The notes beneath the pieces are model-generated. The model was not told where the DNA came from and ran no database searches. It was given only the letters and a program-made list of their open reading frames with translations. From contig JAFGTA010000083.1 of the NCBI GenBank assembly GCA_016934355.1, positions 1 through 17,301 of the forward strand: a stretch of 17,301 nucleotides of DNA, read 5' to 3'. Both the position numbers and the translations under genes were made by a program. This stretch comes from Candidatus Bathyarchaeota archaeon (lineage in GTDB: Archaea; Thermoproteota; Bathyarchaeia; TCS64). Of the stretch, positions 1 to 5,867 are shown in pieces; position 1 is the stretch's first letter; each line of letters opens with the position of its first letter.

Positions 1-735
1 CGGCCCCAGCAGGCTCTTCGGAGACTCCGAGTTCACAGGCAGGCCGCCGAGGAGGTCGTTAAACATGGGCATGATGATGATCTCCGGGCTCCCCGGCTCC
101 ACGAGGTAGTTCTCCTTGAACGCCTGAACCGGGTCGCCCTCGACCTTGACGTTGTCCTGCTCAAGGAACGCCCTGGCGAGGTGCGCTGCGTCGCATTTTC
201 CCCGTACCCACGCCCGCTCCGTGATCCTGATGCCGAGGGGCGTGTTTAGCATCACGGTGGGGTGGTTGTGGGCCATTACCACGCAGTCGACGCCCGCTAT
301 CTCGGGCGGAGGCCACGCGTGGCCGTGTAGGCACGCGACTGTGAAGCCTTCGCCGAAGATCAGGCCCTTGCTGCTGTGGAGTGTGACCTCGTCTGGCAGG
401 TAGTTCTGTATGTTGGCGTCGTGGTTGCCCCGGGTGACGTCGATGTGCTCAACGGCTTCGAGGAGAGAGTTGAAGAAGCCCGGTATCTCACGCTTCTCCT
501 GAAAGCTCGTGGCGGGTACGCCGTGCTTCACGTCGCCCACCAGTATCAGCCTGTCGGGCCTGTGCTCCTCCAGTAGAAACATGAGCTCCTCCAGCATCCT
601 GCTCCACTGGTAAGGGATGCTGATGCCCTGCTTGGCGAGCTCGTACTCCATGCCCAGATGGAGGTCCGCCGCCAGCATCACACGCTCCCCTGACTCGACC
701 ATCATGGCGGGATGCGGCGTGAGCAGGCGGATCAT
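1..735 (-). CDS. Metallophosphoesterase, COG1407-like (3' end outside window)
   Basis: A calcineurin-like phosphoesterase, probably hydrolysing phosphodiester bonds with two bound metals. The frame is open from ATG at 735 to the left edge, so 245 residues are visible and the C-terminus is missing. All five family metal motifs are present: DLHLG (D24, H26), GDVKHG (67-72), GNHD (103-106), LHGH and AHNHP. The early DLHLG, the GNHD block and the AHNHP motif resemble the archaeal 'ICC-like' COG1407 group, related to bacterial PdeM of DNA-repair clusters. The start is supported by a TTTAAA box at -26 to -31, which implies a leaderless mRNA. It is divergent from the sugar kinase. In archaea this family often neighbours an Lhr-type helicase, but none is visible here. 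The family is sure; substrate and nucleic-acid role are inferred. Confidence 0.85.
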   Translation of the reverse strand, partial: MIRLLTPHPAMMVESGERVMLAADLHLGMEYELAKQGISIPYQWSRMLEELMFLLEEHRPDRLILVGDVKHGVPATSFQEKREIPGFFNSLLEAVEHIDVTRGNHDANIQNYLPDEVTLHSSKGLIFGEGFTVACLHGHAWPPPEIAGVDCVVMAHNHPTVMLNTPLGIRITERAWVRGKCDAAHLARAFLEQDNVKVEGDPVQAFKENYLVEPGSPEIIIMPMFNDLLGGLPVNSESPKSLLGP

Positions 736-760
736 ACACGGATCACCCAGTGCCACGGAA

Positions 761-766
761 TTTAAA
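761..766 (-). promoter_or_regulatory. TATA box of the phosphoesterase gene
   Basis: TTTAAA lies 26-31 bp upstream of the ATG at 735 on the minus strand, the expected place for an archaeal TATA box driving a leaderless transcript. The motif is self-complementary, so it might also help initiate toward the sugar kinase, although its spacing fits that gene less well. Confidence 0.55.
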
Positions 767-816
767 CCGTGCACATCCCGGCAACCGTGAAATACCCTGA
801 AGCCACCCCTAAGCCC

Positions 817-1647
817 ATGGTCAGCGTGGTGGGCGTCGGCGACAACACTGTGGACAGGTACATGCACCTCGGCCTCATGTTCCCCGGCGGCAACGCCGTC
901 AACGTCCCCGCCCTCGCCGCGAGGTACGGACACACGGCCAGCTACATAGGGTGGCTGGGCAGTGACCCCCACGGCACGCTGCTGCTGAGCTCACTCCGCG
1001 AGGAGGGCGTAGACACGTCCCGGTGCCGAGTCGTAGACGCCGCCAACGCCTACTGCGAGGTGGGGCAGATGGACGGCGACCGCGTCTTCCTCAGGAGCAG
1101 CCCCGGTGTCAGAGACAGGATCAAGCTGAACGATGAGGACCTCCGCTTCATCTCAGAACACGACGTAGCCCACAGCAGCGTCTACAGCTACCTGGAGAAC
1201 CAGATCGAGGAGCTAAGCGCCGCCGCCCAGATACTGTCATTCGACTTCTCGCAGGGCTGGACCGACAAATACCTTGAACGTGTACTGCCCCACGTCGACA
1301 TCGCGTTCCTCTCAAACCCGGAGACGTCGATGGGCGACGCGGAGGCGTTCATGAGACGAGTTCACGATTGTGGTCCAGACCTTGTCGTCCTGACCCGGGG
1401 CGACAGGGGTGCGCTGGTGTACGACGGCTCAGACCTTTACAGCCAAGCCGTGGTCGAGACCCATGTGGTTGACACCCTCGGCGCCGGCGACGCCTTCGCC
1501 GCCCGCTTCCTCGTTGAACGCCTCTCAGGTAAGACCGTACCCGCCGCGATGAGGCTCGCAGCAGAGTCCGCCGCCGAGACCTGCGGCTACTACGGGGCTT
1601 GGGGGCACGGCGCGCCCCTGTGGGAGCATGGAAATAAAGCCGAGTAG
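817..1647 (+). CDS. PfkB-family sugar kinase, fructoselysine 6-kinase-like
   Basis: An ATP-dependent ribokinase/PfkB-fold carbohydrate kinase. From ATG 817 it is 276 aa, near the length of E. coli FrlD, and begins MVSVVGVGDN as FrlD-like proteins do. The substrate-lid motif FPGGNAVNV follows, then IGWLGSDPHG. The C-terminal PfkB signature DTLGAGDAFAARF supplies the catalytic Asp and anion hole. The ending CGYYGAWGHGAPL also resembles FrlD. A GTG at 769 would add 16 residues not seen in the family, so I prefer ATG 817; a weak GAAATA-like box lies about 24-29 bp before it. The gene ends 15 bp before the SWIM gene and is probably cotranscribed. No fructoselysine deglycase or transporter is visible, so the sugar is uncertain. 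PfkB membership is very likely; fructoselysine specificity is a guess from similarity. Confidence 0.85.
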   Translation: MVSVVGVGDNTVDRYMHLGLMFPGGNAVNVPALAARYGHTASYIGWLGSDPHGTLLLSSLREEGVDTSRCRVVDAANAYCEVGQMDGDRVFLRSSPGVRDRIKLNDEDLRFISEHDVAHSSVYSYLENQIEELSAAAQILSFDFSQGWTDKYLERVLPHVDIAFLSNPETSMGDAEAFMRRVHDCGPDLVVLTRGDRGALVYDGSDLYSQAVVETHVVDTLGAGDAFAARFLVERLSGKTVPAAMRLAAESAAETCGYYGAWGHGAPLWEHGNKAE

Positions 1648-1662
1648 CCCCATCTCTACTCG

Positions 1663-2082
1663 ATGTCGGCGCCGCTGAAGGAGCACCTAGTGCTGGAGCA
1701 GGTTCTAGGCGAGCTGAGGACGCGGCGGGAGATGTCCCGTTTCAACTGGAAGCGGCTGCTGGACGCCTTCGGTGACAGGTTCACACGGGCGTGGAGGATG
1801 GTCACCGAGAACCGTATCAAACGGTACCTGTTCCGCCCCAGCGGCAGGGAGCTCTGGATAGCGGTAGGCAACAACGCCGAGTACATGATCTATCCACGCG
1901 CAGGGTACTGCAGCTGCAGCGACTTCTACTTCAGGGTGCTTGACGAGGAGGTCGCCGTCTGCTACCACGTCCTCGCTCAGAGGATGGCGGAGGCGCTGCG
2001 CCACTACGACACCATACTGGAGGACGACGAGGCGTACCGTGAGCTCGTCTCAATCTGGAAGGGCTACGCCTTGGCTGACTAG
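1663..2082 (+). CDS. SWIM zinc-finger protein, Sws1/Shu2-type motif
   Basis: A 139-aa protein with one SWIM zinc finger in its C-terminal half. Ligands are C83, C85, C100 and H102, followed by A105, giving CxCx14CxHxxA. This is the extended motif described for the Shu2/Sws1 recombination-mediator family, rather than the plain SWIM finger of transposases. The N-terminal 80 residues are basic and helical and include RYLFRPSGRELWIAVG, a typical strand pair before SWIM fingers. It starts 15 bp after the sugar kinase stop and is followed by the microprotein and RPA genes on the same strand. In eukaryotes Sws1 works with Rad51 paralogues at single-stranded DNA, so a place beside RPA is suggestive. 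A DNA or protein-binding role is inferred; domain identity is strong. Confidence 0.8.
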   Translation: MSAPLKEHLVLEQVLGELRTRREMSRFNWKRLLDAFGDRFTRAWRMVTENRIKRYLFRPSGRELWIAVGNNAEYMIYPRAGYCSCSDFYFRVLDEEVAVCYHVLAQRMAEALRHYDTILEDDEAYRELVSIWKGYALAD

Positions 2083-2090
2083 AGCTAAAC

Positions 2091-2098
2091 CTATATAC
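2091..2098 (+). promoter_or_regulatory. TATA box of the microprotein gene
   Basis: CTATATAC lies at -31 to -24 relative to the ATG at 2122, the expected position for a leaderless archaeal transcript. It is one of the clearest TATA boxes in the window and starts 8 bp after the SWIM gene stop. Confidence 0.65.
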
Positions 2099-2121
2099 CG
2101 TTGCGTTTTCTAGTGTTGCTG

Positions 2122-2241
2122 ATGACAATCGGGGTGCTCTTCGACTTCGTCCAGAAGCTAATCTTCCTACTGACCATTTCGGCGTTCGCGTTGGCGTTCA
2201 TGTACATGTACACCACCGAGTCCAAGAAGAAGTCCAAGTAA
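2122..2241 (+). CDS. 39-aa single-pass membrane microprotein
   Basis: A short ORF between the SWIM and RPA genes. The product starts MTIGVLFDFVQK, has one hydrophobic helix (about residues 12-29, LIFLLTISAFALAFMYMY) and ends in a lysine-rich tail TTESKKKSK. The positive-inside rule suggests that the C-terminus is cytoplasmic. The gene is supported by a TATA box at -31 to -24 from its ATG, by GC-rich codon use like its neighbours and by the clean membrane topology. I do not recognise a family. It could be a small subunit of a membrane complex or a regulator. It ends 42 bp before the RPA start; the pair could be cotranscribed or RPA could use its own promoter in the T-rich stretch near 2246-2253. 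Existence is likely; function is unknown. Confidence 0.6.
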   Translation: MTIGVLFDFVQKLIFLLTISAFALAFMYMYTTESKKKSK

Positions 2242-2283
2242 TAGCTTTTTTACATCTGTCAACCATTATCCATTCTGAGCCCA

Positions 2284-3792
2284 ATGTCCACGGACGAGAT
2301 CATTAAACGAATACTCAAACTCAAGCCCACGCTCACCGAGGAGGCCGTCCAGAAGATGATCGACGAGGAGCGCGCCAAGGCGGCTGGGCTCCTCACCGAG
2401 GAGGCGGCGGCGCACCTCGTCGCAAGCAACCTCGGCATCAACGGCGCCGGAGAGAAGATCGACGCCAAACTCAAGATAGGCGACCTGACGGCTGGGCTCA
2501 GCGACGTGAGCCTCAGCGGCCGCGTCATATACGTGTTCCCGAGCCGCTCCTTCGATAGGGACAACCAGCGGAAGGGCAAGGTCCTGAACATGATCATCGG
2601 CGACAAGACGGGTACCGTCACCATCGTCTTCTGGGACGAGAAGGCCGACCACGTGGAGGCCAGCAAGCTGGGGCCGGGCAAGCTTATACGGATACTCCAC
2701 GGCTACAGCAGGGAGCGCCGGGGAAACATCGAGGTGAACATGGGAAACAGGGGCCAGGTGGTGCTGGAGCCCATGGGGATCGTCGACGAGGACTACCCCC
2801 CAGTTGACTCGTTCTTCGTGACCCCTGCGGCCGTGTTCAGCGAGGGCACCATCCACCTGCAGGGCGTCGTCATGGACAGCTTCCCCGCCAACACGTTCAG
2901 CAGGCAGGACGGCAGCGAGGGAAAGGTCAGCAGGCTCGTGCTGGAGGAGGGAGGAGCACGCATCAACCTCGTCCTCTGGGACGACAGGGTGGACGAGTTC
3001 AGCGGCCTAGAACGCGGCACATTGATCAGGGTCATCGCCGGGAACGTCCGCACGGGTAACCAGGGGAGTCCCGAGGTACACGTGGGCTGGGGCACCCAGA
3101 TAATCGTCGTTAAGAAGGGCGTCAAGCCCGCCGAGCCTGTGCCCTACTGGACCAAGATAGGGGACCTCAAGGAGGGCATAGGCAGCGTCAACGTCGCGGC
3201 ACTCGTCACCCAGGTCGGTGAGCAGCGTGAGTTCGTACGCAGGGACGGCACCGAGGGCAGGGTGGTATCTGTTCTCCTGGAGGACGAGACCGGCACCGTG
3301 CGGCTGAGCCTCTGGGACGGCGACGTAGATCTCACGGAGCAGATGGAGGAAGGCAGCACAGTAGTCGTGGAGAACGGCTACACACGGGCAGGCTACGGCG
3401 GCATCGACCTGAACGCGGGCCGCAACGGGCGAGTCCACATCAACCCCGAGGACCTCAAGGTGGAGCTCCCCGAGATCGAGCGCACAATCACCCGCGTCAT
3501 CGACCTCAGGGAGGGCCAGAAGAACGTCACCGTACGCGGGCAGCTCCTCGACGACCCTGTCCAACGTGACATCGAGACCGTCCGAGGTCCCGCGACGGTA
3601 ACCAACTTTCGTATCGACGACGGCACAGGGGAGGCGAGGGTGAGCCTCTGGCGCGACCACGCCGAGAAAGCCATGGACCTGACGGCTGGAGCCGACGTGA
3701 GGCTTGAGTACATGAACGTCAGGGAGCCTTTCGACGGCCTCATTCAAGTGAGCAGCGGCGCCTTCACCAAGATAGTCATCGAGAAGGAATAG
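2284..3792 (+). CDS. Replication factor A (RPA), four-OB-fold single-stranded DNA-binding protein
   Basis: The archaeal single-stranded DNA-binding protein that coats DNA during replication, repair and recombination. The 502-aa protein starts with a helical domain (1-55, LTEEAVQKMIDEE then LLTEEAAAHLVASNLGI) common in archaeal RPAs. Four OB folds follow at about 64-163, 182-278, 289-388 and 402-500. Each has the repeated signature of a GDKTGTV-like turn followed by a [VL]xLWD strand (VFWD, LVLWDD, LSLWDG, VSLWRD), so the repeats arose by internal duplication. There is no cysteine in the protein, hence no zinc finger, unlike Methanosarcina-type RPA2/3 or RPA41. ATG 2284 is the first in frame and gives the family N-terminus. 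It is the last gene of the plus-strand group and convergent with the aminotransferase. Confidence 0.93.
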   Translation: MSTDEIIKRILKLKPTLTEEAVQKMIDEERAKAAGLLTEEAAAHLVASNLGINGAGEKIDAKLKIGDLTAGLSDVSLSGRVIYVFPSRSFDRDNQRKGKVLNMIIGDKTGTVTIVFWDEKADHVEASKLGPGKLIRILHGYSRERRGNIEVNMGNRGQVVLEPMGIVDEDYPPVDSFFVTPAAVFSEGTIHLQGVVMDSFPANTFSRQDGSEGKVSRLVLEEGGARINLVLWDDRVDEFSGLERGTLIRVIAGNVRTGNQGSPEVHVGWGTQIIVVKKGVKPAEPVPYWTKIGDLKEGIGSVNVAALVTQVGEQREFVRRDGTEGRVVSVLLEDETGTVRLSLWDGDVDLTEQMEEGSTVVVENGYTRAGYGGIDLNAGRNGRVHINPEDLKVELPEIERTITRVIDLREGQKNVTVRGQLLDDPVQRDIETVRGPATVTNFRIDDGTGEARVSLWRDHAEKAMDLTAGADVRLEYMNVREPFDGLIQVSSGAFTKIVIEKE

Positions 3793-3878
3793 TCTAACCC
3801 CTTGGACTAACCATCCGTAACGATCGGTTGTGGAAGTGGGCTTTCATCTTTGTAAAAGAGGTTACTGGTAAATATTGA

Positions 3879-3900
3879 AGAAAATAGGGGTCTATTTTCT
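3879..3900. terminator. Hairpin between convergent RPA and aminotransferase genes
   Basis: A perfect 9-bp stem, AGAAAATAG (3879-3887) and CTATTTTCT (3892-3900), with a 4-nt loop. It covers the aminotransferase stop codon (3892-3894). AT- and T-rich sequence lies on both sides, with a T run at 3909-3914 on the plus strand. The position between convergent genes suits a bidirectional terminator. Archaeal termination depends more on T tracts than on hairpins, so the role is tentative. Confidence 0.4.
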
Positions 3901-5226
3901 ATTCTCGATTTTTGTGAGGCTCTTCTCGAATATCTCTAGGCTGGGGTCCACAAGGTCGCGTGTGATGGTCAGCGGAGGCATCCACCTGATGACGTTGACG
4001 CCGCAGTTCACGATGGCCAGGCCGTTCCTGAAGCACTCCATCATCACCTCACCGGTCTCCTTGCCCGCCGTCTCCTTGGTGTACTTATCCTTCACCAGCT
4101 CGACGCCCACCATAAGGCCCTTCCCGCGGACATCCCCGATCATGGGGTGCCGGTCCTTCATCTCCTCAAGCCTATTCTTGATGTAGCCGCCCTCAGTCTC
4201 CGCGTTCTTCAGCAGGTTCTCCGCCTTTATGATGTCCAGCACCGCCAGCGCGGCGGCACAGCACACAGGGTTACCGCCGAATGTCGAGGCGTGGCTGCCC
4301 GGCGTCCAGTCCTGGATGTCGGCGCGGGACGCCATGATGCCCAGAGGCATACCCGCGGCGATGCCCTTCGCCATGCAGACGATGTCCGGTGTTACGCCGA
4401 AGTGCTCGATGGCGAACCATTTACCGGTGCGGCCGACGCCCGACTGCACCTCGTCTGATGCGAATAGTATCCCATACTGGTCCAGCAGCTTCTTCAGCTT
4501 CTTGAAGTAGCCGTCTGGAGGCACCACGTAGCCTCCCTCGCCCTGGATGGGCTCCGCGATGAGCATAGCCACCTCCTCAGGCGGCACATACTTGTGGAAC
4601 AGGTGCTCGTCGATGTAGTCGACGCATGCGTAGCCGCAGCTCGGGCACTCAAGGTTGAACGGGCACCTGTAGCAGTACGGGTAGAAGATGTGCTCGACTC
4701 CCGGCACCAGAGGGCTGAACCTGCGCCTCTGGTAGGGTTTGGATGCCGTTAGGCTCACGGCGCCCATGGTCCTGCCGTGGAAGCTGCCGATGTACGCCAG
4801 GACCCCCTGCCGCCCCGTGTGCCAGCGGCTCACCTTGAGGGCCGCCTCGATGGACTCGGCTCCGCTGTTGCCGTAGAAGAACTTCTTCTTATGGTCACCG
4901 GGGACGAGGTCGTGGAGAACCTCCCCAAGGTCCACGTAGTCCTCGTAGTAGAAGTCGGTGTAGCTGTAGTGGATGAACTTGTCCACTTGGTCCTTTATCG
5001 CCTTCTTGACCTTCGGGTGGCCGTGTCCGACGCTGCAGACGGCGAGCCCCGCGTTCATGTCGATGAACTCGTTGCCGTCCACGTCCACTATGATGTTTCC
5101 CTCGCCGTGCTCCACTACGAGTGGGTACGCCCTGCCGAAGCTCGGGCTGATCACCGCGGAGTCCCTTTCGACGATCTTCCTCGCCTTCGGGCCCGGCGGA
5201 GTGACTTTGATCTTTGGATAACTCAA
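3892..5226 (-). CDS. Class III PLP aminotransferase (4-aminobutyrate/acetylornithine aminotransferase or amino-acid racemase group)
   Basis: A fold-type I PLP enzyme of 444 aa. Visible elements are the start MSYPKIKVTPPGPKA, shared with Thermococcales class III aminotransferases and racemases; GNSGAESIEAALK (119-131), binding the cofactor phosphate; FHGRTMGA (149-156); SDEVQSGVGRTGKWFA (257-272), with D258 for the pyridine nitrogen; the Schiff-base lysine K287 in CMAKGIAAGMPLG; and STFGGNP (314-320). An insert YCYRCPFNLECPSCGYAC carries five cysteines (185, 188, 194, 197, 201), which could hold a metal or cluster. The gene lies 49 bp downstream of alba on the same strand; a TTTTAAG box (5261-5268) suggests its own promoter. 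Fold and reaction class are certain. Substrate could be GABA, ornithine derivatives or a broad amino acid range including racemisation. Confidence 0.88.
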   Translation of the reverse strand: MSYPKIKVTPPGPKARKIVERDSAVISPSFGRAYPLVVEHGEGNIIVDVDGNEFIDMNAGLAVCSVGHGHPKVKKAIKDQVDKFIHYSYTDFYYEDYVDLGEVLHDLVPGDHKKKFFYGNSGAESIEAALKVSRWHTGRQGVLAYIGSFHGRTMGAVSLTASKPYQRRRFSPLVPGVEHIFYPYCYRCPFNLECPSCGYACVDYIDEHLFHKYVPPEEVAMLIAEPIQGEGGYVVPPDGYFKKLKKLLDQYGILFASDEVQSGVGRTGKWFAIEHFGVTPDIVCMAKGIAAGMPLGIMASRADIQDWTPGSHASTFGGNPVCCAAALAVLDIIKAENLLKNAETEGGYIKNRLEEMKDRHPMIGDVRGKGLMVGVELVKDKYTKETAGKETGEVMMECFRNGLAIVNCGVNVIRWMPPLTITRDLVDPSLEIFEKSLTKIENRK

Positions 5227-5275
5227 ACCTGACTTCCCTCGGGTGAAGGTAGCCCATCAGGCTTAAAAGACTGAC

Positions 5276-5557
5276 TTACGCGGCGGCGAGGGTTATCTCT
5301 ATTATGGAGACGTTGGCTTCCTTTCCGTCGTCGCGGGTGAGCGTGTCTGTGCCCAGCCGTATGTCCCTGATGACGGCGTCCTTGAGGAAGACCCTGCGGA
5401 GGAGCTCGACGGCGTCAACCGCCTTGTTTATGTGTTTGCCGCGTGCGCGCACAAGCACCGTCTCTGACCCCGCGTTGAAGAGCGTTAGGCACGCGACGAC
5501 GTAGTTCATGATGGGCTTAATCCCCATTATGACTAGGTTACGTTTCCTTGGCTCCAT
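5276..5557 (-). CDS. albA: Alba chromatin protein
   Basis: A DNA- and RNA-binding chromatin protein of archaea, 93 aa from ATG 5557. It has the Alba core: NLVIMGIKPIMNYV with the conserved lysine (K14, equivalent to the acetylated Lys16 of Sulfolobus Alba), ARGKHINKAVDAVELLRRVFL forming the second helix, DIRLGTDTL in the DNA-binding hairpin, and the terminal strand VSIIEITL. The frame can be extended to a TTG at 5575, but that codon overlaps the Shine-Dalgarno sequence GGAGGTGA, which lies 8 nt before ATG 5557, so the shorter form is right. It lies between sec61-beta (86 bp upstream) and the aminotransferase (49 bp downstream), all on the minus strand. Alba is usually very abundant, which suits a strong SD. 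Confidence 0.93.
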   Translation of the reverse strand: MEPRKRNLVIMGIKPIMNYVVACLTLFNAGSETVLVRARGKHINKAVDAVELLRRVFLKDAVIRDIRLGTDTLTRDDGKEANVSIIEITLAAA

Positions 5558-5565
5558 CCTAGCGT

Positions 5566-5573
5566 TCACCTCC
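5566..5573 (-). promoter_or_regulatory. Strong Shine-Dalgarno site of alba
   Basis: GGAGGTGA on the minus strand is a near-perfect anti-16S match 8 nt before ATG 5557. It decides the start: the upstream TTG at 5575 overlaps this site and would place the SD inside the gene. Many other genes in the window look leaderless, so this site stands out. Confidence 0.8.
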
Positions 5574-5643
5574 AATGTAGATTCCCTTCCAGAAGCGTGG
5601 ACCCCTCGGGCTTCGACTGTGTCATTCGGATCAGAGGATATGC

Positions 5644-5817
5644 TTAGATGGGTACGAACACTCGGGCCAGTATAACCGACGCGATCAGCAGGACCGCGAC
5701 CCCTACGACGAACTCCGGGGGAATCTTCACCCCGTTTGTCTCGTCTTGGAAGAACCTCATTAGACCCGCGCTGCTCTGAGGCATCCCCGGCGAACTTTGA
5801 CGTTTTTTCTTACTCAT
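5644..5817 (-). CDS. Preprotein translocase subunit Sec61-beta
   Basis: The small tail-anchored subunit of the SecYE-beta protein-conducting channel, 57 aa. The sequence runs MSKKKRQSSPGMPQSSAGLMRFFQDETNGVKIPPE, where the LMRFFQDE(T/S)xGVKIxP core is the archaeal Sec61-beta signature. One membrane helix follows (VVGVAVLLIASVILARVFV, about 37-55), with almost no residues beyond it. The basic N-terminus should face the cytoplasm. ATG 5817 is the only plausible start, and a TATA-like TTATTATTAC lies about 29-38 bp upstream, giving a very short leader. It lies 50 bp after the PolD large subunit gene on the same strand and may also be reached by read-through. It is short and easily missed, but the identification is firm. 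Confidence 0.92.
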   Translation of the reverse strand: MSKKKRQSSPGMPQSSAGLMRFFQDETNGVKIPPEFVVGVAVLLIASVILARVFVPI

Positions 5818-5845
5818 CTTTGATCGCGTCCTCTTAGTCTGCAGT

Positions 5846-5855
5846 GTAATAATAA
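5846..5855 (-). promoter_or_regulatory. TATA box of sec61-beta
   Basis: TTATTATTAC on the minus strand, preceded by an A-rich BRE-like stretch (GGAAAGG), lies 29-38 bp before ATG 5817. It would place the transcription start about 5-8 nt before the start codon. Confidence 0.45.
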
Positions 5856-5867
5856 CCTTTCCGAGCG

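Noticed and set aside
488..739. Minus-strand ORF with GTG/ATG-type start near 739
   Set aside because: It is an out-of-frame shadow of the phosphoesterase gene; its arginine/glycine-rich product has no motif, while the other frame shows the full metallophosphoesterase signature.
769..816. GTG 769 as start of the sugar kinase
   Set aside because: It adds 16 residues absent from the family, and a TTTAAA box lies only 3-8 bp before it, which does not fit a promoter for that start.
3007..3747. 246-codon minus-strand ORF opposite RPA
   Set aside because: It is antisense to four clear OB folds, with no motif or start signal.
5560..5575. TTG 5575 start for Alba
   Set aside because: The TTG overlaps the GGAGGTGA Shine-Dalgarno site that clearly serves ATG 5557.
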